A stretch of 6,221 bases of DNA. Source: an uncultured Christensenellaceae bacterium. Lineage in GTDB: Bacteria > Bacillota > Clostridia > Christensenellales > CAG-314. Position 1 is the stretch's first letter. Each line of letters starts with the position of its first letter. Shown in pieces: positions 1 through 5,498 of this stretch. The notes under the pieces were generated by a model. It ran no database searches and had not been told where the DNA came from. It saw only the letters and a program-made list of their open reading frames with translations. The translations under genes were made by a program, and so were the position numbers. The DNA is taken from positions 1 through 6,221 of the forward strand of contig CAJUNH010000021.1 of assembly GCA_910587795.1 (NCBI GenBank), written 5' to 3'.

Positions 1-12
1 CTTGTGCTCGTT

Positions 13-42
13 ATTATACCATATTTCTTCTTCCTTAGTCAA
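13..42 (-). promoter_or_regulatory. Strong leftward sigma-70/SigA-type promoter leaving the window
   Basis: Read on the minus strand, the -35 is TTGACT (complement of 37-42) and the -10 is a perfect TATAAT (complement of 13-18), with an 18-nt spacer. A TG one base before the -10 (TGGTATAAT) makes it an extended -10. Transcription should start near base 6, so the gene it drives lies left of the window and cannot be named. It diverges from the MATE gene, an arrangement often seen between an exporter and a regulator, but that identity is only a guess. Confidence 0.65.
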
Positions 43-138
43 TATTTATGTTTTTCATTAAGGAATATTAGGAGTAAATAAGGCTGAATAATTTTGTTGA
101 CAATATGCTTATAACTCTGTTCGTCTGTCTATTATTTA

Positions 139-152
139 TAATTATATAATTA
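139..152. repeat. Perfect 14-bp AT-only palindrome in the divergent intergenic region
   Basis: TAATTATATAATTA equals its own reverse complement. It lies between the leftward promoter and the rightward MATE promoter, about 30 bp upstream of the latter's -35. It could be a dimeric-regulator operator or an AT-rich upstream element. Because it contains only A and T in an AT-rich stretch, chance is also reasonable. Confidence 0.3.
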
Positions 153-183
153 GCGTCCTTTATTAAAGCGGCGTTATAATGAG

Positions 184-212
184 TTGACATTAAATTTTTT
201 ATAGGTTATTAT
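184..212 (+). promoter_or_regulatory. Promoter of the MATE exporter gene
   Basis: A perfect -35 TTGACA (184-189), 17-nt spacer and -10 TATTAT (207-212). The expected transcription start, about 7 nt past the -10, is at or next to the ATG at 219. The ATG at 213 directly abuts the -10 and would not be in the transcript. There is no convincing Shine-Dalgarno sequence; only a weak AGG at 203-205, which lies inside the promoter spacer. This promoter therefore argues for a leaderless mRNA starting at 219. Confidence 0.7.
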
Positions 213-218
213 ATGCAA

Positions 219-1655
219 ATGCAAATACAGTTGAGCGATCATTTTACATACAAACGGCTTATGCGCTTTGTGCTTTCGCCCGTGCTTATGATGATATTTA
301 CGTCCGTTTATTCGGTAGTGGACGGTCTTTTTATATCTAATTTTGCGGGCAAAACTCCGTTTGCCGCCGCCAACTTTATTTATCCCGTTATTATGGTGTT
401 GGGGGCGGTAGGGTTTATGTTTGGCGCGGGCGGTACGGCGATAGTGTCCAAAACTCTCGGCGAAGGACACAAAACTCACGCCAACCGTTATTTTACGCTT
501 GTTGTTATCGTTACGGCTGTATGCGGTTTGGTGCTTGCCGTTGTCGGCATAGTTTCGGTAGAGTCGGTTGCTCGGCTTATGGGCGCAGAGGGCGATATGG
601 TAGAAGGCGATATGCTTTACTACTGCGTATTGTATGCGCGTATCATATTAATTGCGCTGCCGTTTTTTATGCTGCAAAACCTTTTTCAAAGCTTTTTTAT
701 CACGGCGGAAAAGCCCTCTCTCGGTTTTATATTTACTATTGCAAGCGGTTTAACCAATTTTGCGTTGGATGCGTTGTTTGTAGCCGTACTGAAAATGGGC
801 GTTGCCGGCGCGGCAATAGCTACGGCAATCAGTCAAACGGTGGGCGGCGTTGCGCCGATTGTATATTTTGCCTGTAAAAACAGCAGTCTGCTGCGTTTTA
901 CTAAACCGAAATGGTACGGGCGTATCGTAGTTAAATCCTGCGTAAACGGCTCGTCGGAATTGTTGGGAAATATAGCAATGTCGCTTGTGTCTATGATATA
1001 CAACGCAAAGCTTATACAAATTGCGGGCGAAGACGGCGTGTCCGCCTTCGGCGTAATTATGTACGTACAGTTTATTTTTGTTGCGATATTTATAGGGTAT
1101 TGCATAGGTACCGCGCCGATAATGGGCTATAATTTCGGCGCGCAAAACAGAGCGGAATTGCAAAACATATTTAAAAAATCTATGATTATACTGTCGGTAG
1201 TAGGCGTAACTATGCTTGCCCTTGCCGAGGGACTTGCCGACCTAATAGGAATGTTGTTTTTTAGCGATAAACCTACCGACCCTAATATAAGTGCCGAACA
1301 GATAGAGGAATACAAAATTATGATTGCAAATTTACGCCAAATGACGGCAAACGGATTGCGGTTGTATTCTATCTGCTTTATATTTGCAGGCTTTAATATG
1401 TTTTGTTCGTCTATGTTTACCGCGCTTAATAACGGCGTTATTTCGGCGGTATCGTCTTTTGCAAGAACTTTGATATTCCAGACGGTAAGCATTTTTGTAC
1501 TGCCGATATTTTGGGGTATAAACGGCGTTTGGTTGGCAACTGTGGTTGCGGAAGGATTAACGCTTATATTAAGCGTAGTGCTGTTTGCAGTAAATAATAA
1601 GCGATACGGTTATGTAAAGATAAAACGTAAAACAGCCGAAAACGGAGCTTCTTAG
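219..1655 (+). CDS. MATE family multidrug efflux transporter (MepA-like)
   Basis: Inner-membrane exporter of the multidrug and toxic compound extrusion family, which expels cationic drugs or metabolites using a Na+ or H+ gradient; the substrate cannot be read here. The 478-residue protein has the usual family length and about 12 hydrophobic segments in two halves. The start MQIQLSDHFTYKRL, the following TSVYSVVDGLFISNFAGKT, the SGLTNFALDALF stretch near residue 180 and the PIMGYNFGA stretch near residue 300 are typical of the MepA-like branch. A hydrophilic loop at about residues 348-376 (SDKPTDPNISAEQIEEYK and on) looks longer than usual. Start choice: ATG 213 and ATG 219 are in frame; 219 is preferred because the promoter -10 ends at 212 and family members usually begin MQIQLSDHF. 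It is a single-gene transcript, since an intrinsic terminator overlaps its stop codon. Confidence 0.93.
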   Translation: MQIQLSDHFTYKRLMRFVLSPVLMMIFTSVYSVVDGLFISNFAGKTPFAAANFIYPVIMVLGAVGFMFGAGGTAIVSKTLGEGHKTHANRYFTLVVIVTAVCGLVLAVVGIVSVESVARLMGAEGDMVEGDMLYYCVLYARIILIALPFFMLQNLFQSFFITAEKPSLGFIFTIASGLTNFALDALFVAVLKMGVAGAAIATAISQTVGGVAPIVYFACKNSSLLRFTKPKWYGRIVVKSCVNGSSELLGNIAMSLVSMIYNAKLIQIAGEDGVSAFGVIMYVQFIFVAIFIGYCIGTAPIMGYNFGAQNRAELQNIFKKSMIILSVVGVTMLALAEGLADLIGMLFFSDKPTDPNISAEQIEEYKIMIANLRQMTANGLRLYSICFIFAGFNMFCSSMFTALNNGVISAVSSFARTLIFQTVSIFVLPIFWGINGVWLATVVAEGLTLILSVVLFAVNNKRYGYVKIKRKTAENGAS

Positions 1656-1670
1656 GGAACTCCGTTTTTT
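1639..1670 (+). terminator. Intrinsic terminator overlapping the MATE stop codon
   Basis: AAAACGGAG (1639-1647) pairs with CTCCGTTTT (1660-1668), and TTC/GAA can extend the stem past a bulged C. The run of six T at 1665-1670 gives the U tract. The stop codon TAG (1653-1655) is in the loop and the last codons of the transporter form the 5' arm. It isolates the MATE transcript from the operon starting just downstream; flanking A-rich sequence may give some activity on the other strand. Confidence 0.85.
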
Positions 1671-1680
1671 ATAAAAAGCG

Positions 1681-1709
1681 TTGCTAAATCAAAAGTTTTA
1701 TTGTATACT
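1681..1709 (+). promoter_or_regulatory. Promoter of the glycosylase-HD-pepT-phosphatase operon
   Basis: -35 TTGCTA (1681-1686), 17-nt spacer, -10 TATACT (1704-1709). It lies directly after the MATE terminator. The expected start point, about 7 nt beyond the -10, falls on the ATG at 1716. No Shine-Dalgarno sequence is present between the -10 and the ATG, so this too looks like a leaderless start with the same spacing as at the MATE gene. Confidence 0.65.
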
Positions 1710-1715
1710 TGTTAT

Positions 1716-2192
1716 ATGATTACGGACGAACGTATATTTTGCGGTTTTGCCCCTGTGTTTGACAGCAACAGCAAAATACTTATTTTGGGCAGCTTTCCCA
1801 GCGTTAAATCGCGTGAGCAGGCGTTTTACTACGGTAATAAGCAAAACAGATTTTGGCAGATGTTATGCGAATTTTACCGTTGCCCGATAAATACTGTGGA
1901 AGATAAAATCAAACTGTGTTTGTGTAATAATATCGCGCTGTGGGATATTGTGGCAAGCTGCAAAATAAAGGGATCTATGGATACGGACATAAGGGATTAC
2001 GTCTTGGCGGATTTGTCGGCGGTTTTGGATAAATGCAGTATATCCAAAATACTTTGTAACGGCGCTAAGGCTTATCAGCTTACTGCAAAGGCGTACACAG
2101 GCGGTATTCCGGTGTTTAAAATGCCCTCCACAAGTCCCGCAAACGTACGCTTTGACAAAACGGCTTGGCAAGACAAACTGTTTAATAATTAA
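1716..2192 (+). CDS. DNA-deoxyinosine (hypoxanthine) glycosylase, uracil-DNA glycosylase superfamily
   Basis: Predicted base-excision repair enzyme that removes hypoxanthine, the product of adenine deamination, from DNA; related family members can also accept uracil. The 158-residue protein shows the superfamily motifs in order: ILILGSFPSVKS (residues 21-32), the YYGNKQNRFWQML block (38-50) with N44 as the likely catalytic-site asparagine, LWDIVASC (75-82), and the C-terminal PSTSPAN (137-143). Length fits the family. An in-frame TTG at 1701 would add MYTCY, but it overlaps the -10 hexamer, so ATG 1716 is the better start. No ribosome-binding site precedes it; translation is probably from a leaderless mRNA. 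It is the first gene of the rightward operon, with 12 nt to the HD gene. The family call is firm; the exact base specificity is inferred. Confidence 0.88.
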   Translation: MITDERIFCGFAPVFDSNSKILILGSFPSVKSREQAFYYGNKQNRFWQMLCEFYRCPINTVEDKIKLCLCNNIALWDIVASCKIKGSMDTDIRDYVLADLSAVLDKCSISKILCNGAKAYQLTAKAYTGGIPVFKMPSTSPANVRFDKTAWQDKLFNN

Positions 2193-2204
2193 TAGGAGAT
2201 TAAT

Positions 2205-2792
2205 ATGGTTAATAATTCCGTTAAAGCTGAATTTACAGATATTTTTACCGCAAATGTCAAACGCGACGGAGCGGACAAATTGTTGGAATATTTAAACAAC
2301 AGCGACTTTTTTACTGCGCCCGCGTCGGCTCGTTTTCACCTTGCAGAAGAGGGCGGCTTGTGCAGACATTCGATAAACGTATATAAGCGTTTGGTACAGG
2401 CGGTGCAAGCGGAATACGGAGCGGATCAAACGGAATTTTCTGCGGAAACGCTTGCCGTATGCGGACTGCTGCACGACGTGTGCAAAGTCAATTTTTATTC
2501 CGTAGACTACCGCAACAGCAAAGAAAACGGCGTTTGGGTAAAGGTGCCGTATTACCGCGTGGAGGAAAAATTTCCTTACGGTCACGGCGAAAAATCCGTA
2601 TTTATCGTATCGCAATATATGCGTTTAACGGCGGAGGAAGCTATGGCTATCAACTGGCATATGGGCGGCTTTGACGACCGCGTAAAGGGCGGCAGCTATT
2701 CTTTAAGCGAGGCTATGGCTAAGTATAAACTGGTTTTGCTTATGCATATTGCCGATTTGCAGGCAAGCTATTTAGACGAAGATAGGGCATAA
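2205..2792 (+). CDS. HD-domain phosphohydrolase
   Basis: Metal-dependent phosphohydrolase of the HD superfamily, probably cytoplasmic, acting on a nucleotide or nucleic-acid phosphoester; the substrate is unknown. The 195-residue protein keeps a full set of candidate metal ligands: H55 (LCRHSINVY), the signature H90-D91 (LLHDVCK), H127 (GHGEKS), H152 (NWHMGGFD) and the H181/D184 region (LMHIADL). The extra histidines and GH motif resemble the HD domain of YhaM-type 3'-5' exoribonucleases, but there is no OB-fold nucleic-acid-binding domain here, so that role is not claimed. AGGAGA (2194-2199) sits 5 nt before the ATG, in contrast to the first gene of the operon. It lies 12 nt after the glycosylase gene and is almost certainly co-transcribed with it. 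Confidence 0.85.
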   Translation: MVNNSVKAEFTDIFTANVKRDGADKLLEYLNNSDFFTAPASARFHLAEEGGLCRHSINVYKRLVQAVQAEYGADQTEFSAETLAVCGLLHDVCKVNFYSVDYRNSKENGVWVKVPYYRVEEKFPYGHGEKSVFIVSQYMRLTAEEAMAINWHMGGFDDRVKGGSYSLSEAMAKYKLVLLMHIADLQASYLDEDRA

Positions 2793-2829
2793 TTTTTTGC
2801 AGATACTTTTTAAATTAAAGACGTTTAAC

Positions 2830-2849
2830 TTACGTACTGCGGTATGTAA
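2830..2849 (+). promoter_or_regulatory. UNCG-tetraloop RNA hairpin next to the pepT ribosome-binding site
   Basis: TTACGTAC (2830-2837) pairs with GTATGTAA (2842-2849) around the loop TGCG, giving an 8-bp stem with one G-U pair closed as C(UGCG)G, a member of the very stable UNCG tetraloop class. The AAGGAG ribosome site of pepT begins two bases later at 2851. The G-U pair and UNCG loop exist only in plus-strand RNA, which favours a role in the mRNA, such as setting pepT translation, stabilising a cleaved end, or acting as a spacer. There is no U tract, so it is not a normal terminator. A DNA operator is the alternative. Confidence 0.4.
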
Positions 2850-2860
2850 AAAGGAGTTAT

Positions 2861-4090
2861 ATGAAAGAAAAATTATTGGAACGTTTTTTGCGTTACGTCA
2901 AGGTAGATACGCAGTCGGTAGATGACGCAGAGCAGTTTCCCAGTTCGGCAAAGCAGTTTGATTTGCTTAAAATGCTGCGCGATGAACTTGAAAATATGGG
3001 CGTAGAGGTAAGCTTGGACGATAAGCACGGCTACGTATACGCGCGTATTCCGGCAAACGTAAAAGGCGGTGCAAAGCTGGGATTTATCGCTCACGTGGAC
3101 ACGTCTCCCGCGGTGTCCGGAAGCGGTGTGCAGCCTGTTGTAACCAGGGCTTACGACGGGGGAGATATCTTGCTCGAGGACGGGCGCAAACTGTCTCCAA
3201 GCGAATTTAACGAGCTTAAAACGCACGTCGGCAAAACTATCGTGTCTTCTAACGGGCGCACGCTTTTGGGTGCGGACGATAAAGCGGGCGTTGCGGTGAT
3301 AATGCAGCTGGCTCAAACCGTTGCGGAAAATCCCGATATTTTGCACGGCGAACTGCGATTTGCTTTTACGCCCGACGAGGAGGTAGGGCGCGGTACGGAC
3401 TTTTTTGACGTCGGCCGTTTTGACGCGGACTTTGCCTATACGGTAGACGGCGGAGGTTTGGGCGAATTGGAGTACGAAAACTTTAACGCCGCAGGCGCGC
3501 GCGTTACCGTCAACGGCAAGTCGGTACATCCCGGCTCCGCAAAGGGTGTAATGGTCAACGCAAATTTGGTGCTGATGGAATTGCAAAGTATGCTGCCTGC
3601 GTTTCAAAACCCTATGTACACAGAGCTGTACGAAGGATTTTTCCATTTGGACAGTATGCAAGGACAGTGCGATAAAGCTACCGCAAGTTATATCATACGC
3701 GATCACGACCGTACAAAGTTTGAACAGAAAAAACGTTTGTTTGCAGACGTTGCGGAGTTTTTAAACAAAAAGTACGGCGACGGAACCGTTGTTGCGGAAA
3801 TTACCGACAGTTACTACAATATGAAAGAAAAAATTCTTCCCCATATGCATTTAATAGACAACGCATGCCGTGCGATGGTACAAGCGGGGGTAACGCCTAA
3901 GGTGTGTCCTATACGTGGCGGTACGGACGGCGCGCGTCTCAGCTTCGAGGGACTTCCCTGTCCAAATCTATTTACCGGAGGATATAATTTCCACGGCAGG
4001 TACGAGTATATCCCGTTAGAAGATATGGAAAAGTCTTTGCAGGTTGCGCTGAATCTTGTAAGCATATATAAGGACGGCAGCAATGGCTAA
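2861..4090 (+). CDS. pepT: Peptidase T (tripeptide aminopeptidase), M20 family
   Basis: Cytoplasmic dizinc exopeptidase that removes the N-terminal residue from tripeptides, feeding amino acids from peptide uptake or protein turnover. The 409-residue length matches characterised PepT. Visible zinc-site motifs are H78 and D80 (AHVDTSPAVSG), the bridging Asp in GADDKAG (D139/D140), E173-E174 (FTPDEEVGRG; catalytic base and ligand), D196 (YTVDGGG) and H378 (GGYNFHGRYEYIP). The VHPGSAKGVMVNA stretch (222-234) and the IRGGTDGARLSFEGLPCPN stretch (351-369) are also characteristic. The M20 dimerisation domain occupies roughly residues 205-320. ATG 2861 follows AAGGAG (2851-2856) at 4 nt. The gene lies 68 nt after the HD gene without a clear terminator or promoter between, and its stop codon overlaps the next gene, so it is operonic. 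Confidence 0.96.
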   Translation: MKEKLLERFLRYVKVDTQSVDDAEQFPSSAKQFDLLKMLRDELENMGVEVSLDDKHGYVYARIPANVKGGAKLGFIAHVDTSPAVSGSGVQPVVTRAYDGGDILLEDGRKLSPSEFNELKTHVGKTIVSSNGRTLLGADDKAGVAVIMQLAQTVAENPDILHGELRFAFTPDEEVGRGTDFFDVGRFDADFAYTVDGGGLGELEYENFNAAGARVTVNGKSVHPGSAKGVMVNANLVLMELQSMLPAFQNPMYTELYEGFFHLDSMQGQCDKATASYIIRDHDRTKFEQKKRLFADVAEFLNKKYGDGTVVAEITDSYYNMKEKILPHMHLIDNACRAMVQAGVTPKVCPIRGGTDGARLSFEGLPCPNLFTGGYNFHGRYEYIPLEDMEKSLQVALNLVSIYKDGSNG

Positions 4091-4775
4091 CGTTAATAAC
4101 TGCAGACGTATTCCGCTAAGCGATACTTTGAACTTCCGCGATTTGGGCGGATATCCTACTGTCGACGGTAAAGTCACTCAGTACGGCGTGTTTTTCCGCA
4201 GCGCGTGTCCTAACGGTTTAAATATTGCCGACAAGGCGCTGCTTAAAAGTTTAAATATCACAACCGCAGTGGACTTGCGCGGCGAGTGCGGCGGTGCAAT
4301 GCAAACAGGATTTATTACAGATGGTATAAACGTATACCATTTTCCCGTTGGCGGAGATAATCCTCCTAACCGAGTAGAGGATTGTGCACAAGGTTACTTG
4401 AATATTGCGGAAAGCGCCGATATTGTAGGCGTTTTTAAGACGCTGGCAAATAATACGGGCGCGGCGGTGTTTCACTGCTCTGCCGGTAAGGACCGTACGG
4501 GAGTGGTGGCGGCGTTGCTGTTAAGTCTTGCAAGCGTTGCTGACGAAGATATAATTGCAGACTATATTTTATCGTACGCTTACTATTTAACAAAGCTTAG
4601 GCAGTACTTTTTGTGTGCAGAAGTGCCTTGTGACGTGCTTAAACCGCTGCCCGAACATATGGAAGGCTTTTTAAAACTGCTCCGCGCAAAGTACGGCACA
4701 ACGCAAAACTATATGTTACGTTTGGGCGTTTTGGATGCGGATATACAAAAATTAAAGTGCAAACTTACAAAATAA
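4083..4775 (+). CDS. Tyrosine / dual-specificity protein phosphatase (MptpB/LipA-like)
   Basis: Cysteine-dependent phosphatase that would remove phosphate from tyrosine or other phospho-substrates, possibly phosphoinositides or phospho-sugars as in the bacterial MptpB/LipA group. The 230-residue protein has the N-terminal NFRDLGGY signature (17-24), VFFRSACP (36-43), the VDLRGECG segment (63-70) and the P-loop HCSAGKDRTG (131-140), with C132 as nucleophile and R138 binding phosphate; the Lys-Asp inside the loop is typical of this subgroup. No signal peptide is seen, so it is probably cytoplasmic. Its ATG lies inside the last codons of pepT, sharing ATGGCTAA (4083-4090), with only a weak AAGGA at 4070-4074; translation is probably coupled to pepT. 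It is the last gene of the operon. Confidence 0.9.
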   Translation: MANVNNCRRIPLSDTLNFRDLGGYPTVDGKVTQYGVFFRSACPNGLNIADKALLKSLNITTAVDLRGECGGAMQTGFITDGINVYHFPVGGDNPPNRVEDCAQGYLNIAESADIVGVFKTLANNTGAAVFHCSAGKDRTGVVAALLLSLASVADEDIIADYILSYAYYLTKLRQYFLCAEVPCDVLKPLPEHMEGFLKLLRAKYGTTQNYMLRLGVLDADIQKLKCKLTK

Positions 4776-4805
4776 TTTTTATAATTATACAACGGATATT
4801 GTGCT

Positions 4806-4847
4806 AAAAAAAGGCCGACGGGAATCATTTATTTTCTGTCGGTCTTT
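4806..4847. terminator. Hairpin terminator between convergent genes, probably bidirectional
   Basis: Bases 4810-4824 pair with 4833-4847 as a 15-bp stem around an 8-nt loop; the core is GCCGAC against GTCGGT. In plus-strand RNA the three irregular positions are G-U pairs, so the stem is unbroken; in minus-strand RNA they are A-C mismatches. The minus strand, however, has the better U tract (seven U from 4812-4806), while the plus strand has only UUU before ACG. It lies 35 nt after the phosphatase stop and is the most likely end of the rightward operon, with backup termination for leftward transcripts. Confidence 0.65.
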
Positions 4848-4952
4848 ACGCATTGTGCCGTTTTATTTTTTACGAAAACGCGGCTATTGTCTGTTGCTGT
4901 AAAAGATAAAATAATTAAAACTTCCAAACTGCAAAAAGAAGTCGCTCGACAC

Positions 4953-4992
4953 AAAAAAATGACTGACAAGATAGCAAGTCTTATCAGCCATT
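4953..4992 (-). terminator. Intrinsic terminator of the leftward acetyltransferase unit
   Basis: In minus-strand RNA, AATGGCTGATAAGA (from 4992-4979) pairs with TCTTGTCAGTCATT (4971-4958) as a 14-bp stem with two G-U pairs and a 7-nt loop, followed by a run of U from 4959-4953. It starts 25 nt after the stop codon of the small GNAT gene. In plus-strand RNA the two G-U pairs become A-C mismatches and no U tract follows, so it is leftward-specific. Confidence 0.85.
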
Positions 4993-5017
4993 CGACGCTA
5001 AATTGAAATTTATCGTA

Positions 5018-5458
5018 TCAAATAACTTTTCCATATCTCAAAATGTAGTGAGAGAAATTTTCGTCCACAACGACAAAGCCATTTCTTTCATAAAAATTCT
5101 TTGCAGGATTACTCTTAAAAGTATCCAAAAATATCGGTTTATTTAATTCATTTGCCTTTTTAATAAAGTCTTGCAAGATTAAAGAGCCTAATCCGTTGTT
5201 ACAATATTCAGGCAACAATGTAAAAACATCTACTATAATTTTTGTACTTTCTTCTTTATAATAAACATATCCGGCAATTTGACTATTAACTGCAATTTTA
5301 AGAAGATTTGGTTTTAATTGTTTCAAATGATTTTCCATAATAGCCATATCGCAAACACCAAAGAACTCTAATATATACTTTTCAAAAGCGTCCATTTGGC
5401 ACTTTATATAATTATCGTGGTCTGCGTCGGTATATGGCACTAATTCATAGATATTCAT
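5018..5458 (-). CDS. GNAT family N-acetyltransferase
   Basis: Predicted acetyl-CoA-dependent transferase of the GNAT superfamily, substrate unknown. The 146-residue length is that of a single GNAT domain. The acetyl-CoA pyrophosphate-binding motif A is YCNNGLGSLILQDFIKKA (residues 85-102, Q/RxxGxG-like with N at the first position), preceded by the strand VDVFTLLPEY, and motif B is NPAKNFYERNGF (117-128), both well formed. It lies 40 nt after the YoaP-like gene and shares its direction, so the two are probably one unit ending at the terminator at 4953-4992. Two things are odd: by hand count bases 5041-5460 are about 30% G+C, against about 41% for its upstream neighbour, and the only GGAG (complement of 5477-5480) is 18 nt from the ATG, too far to be a normal ribosome site. 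Recent transfer from an AT-rich relative is plausible. Confidence 0.85.
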   Translation of the reverse strand: MNIYELVPYTDADHDNYIKCQMDAFEKYILEFFGVCDMAIMENHLKQLKPNLLKIAVNSQIAGYVYYKEESTKIIVDVFTLLPEYCNNGLGSLILQDFIKKANELNKPIFLDTFKSNPAKNFYERNGFVVVDENFSHYILRYGKVI

Positions 5459-5498
5459 TATAGGTCGTTTATAATTCTCCGTTAAATTGTAATTTATA

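Noticed and set aside
97..115. TTGACA at 97-102 as another -35.
   Set aside because: The hexamer 17 nt downstream is TTCGTC and the nearby TATAAC is only 7 nt away, so no usable -10 is paired with it.
175..180. A perfect TATAAT upstream of the MATE promoter as a second -10.
   Set aside because: No acceptable -35 lies 16-18 nt upstream (AGCGTC at 17 nt). The TTGACA/TATTAT pair just downstream is far better; minor use cannot be excluded.
1701..1715. TTG at 1701 as the glycosylase start, adding MYTCY.
   Set aside because: It overlaps the -10 hexamer, has no ribosome site, and the added residues do not resemble the family N-terminus.
2873..3706. A 277-codon open frame on the minus strand inside pepT.
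   Set aside because: It is antisense to a clear PepT frame with intact catalytic motifs; its translation is rich in Arg, Cys, His and Gln without recognisable domains, as expected of a shadow frame.
4786..5006. An open frame of about 70 codons on the plus strand between the convergent genes, ending KDKIIKTSKLQKEVARHKK...STLN.
   Set aside because: It has no ATG before its last third, no ribosome site, and runs through two terminator hairpins; no family resemblance is clear. It may be chance or an unrecognisable remnant.
5457..5485. TTAACG-17 nt-TATAAT on the minus strand overlapping the small GNAT start codon, as an own promoter.
   Set aside because: Transcription would begin inside the coding region near 5450 and miss the ATG; the next in-frame GTG (5440-5438) would remove the first residues of the domain. 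AT-rich chance match is more likely.
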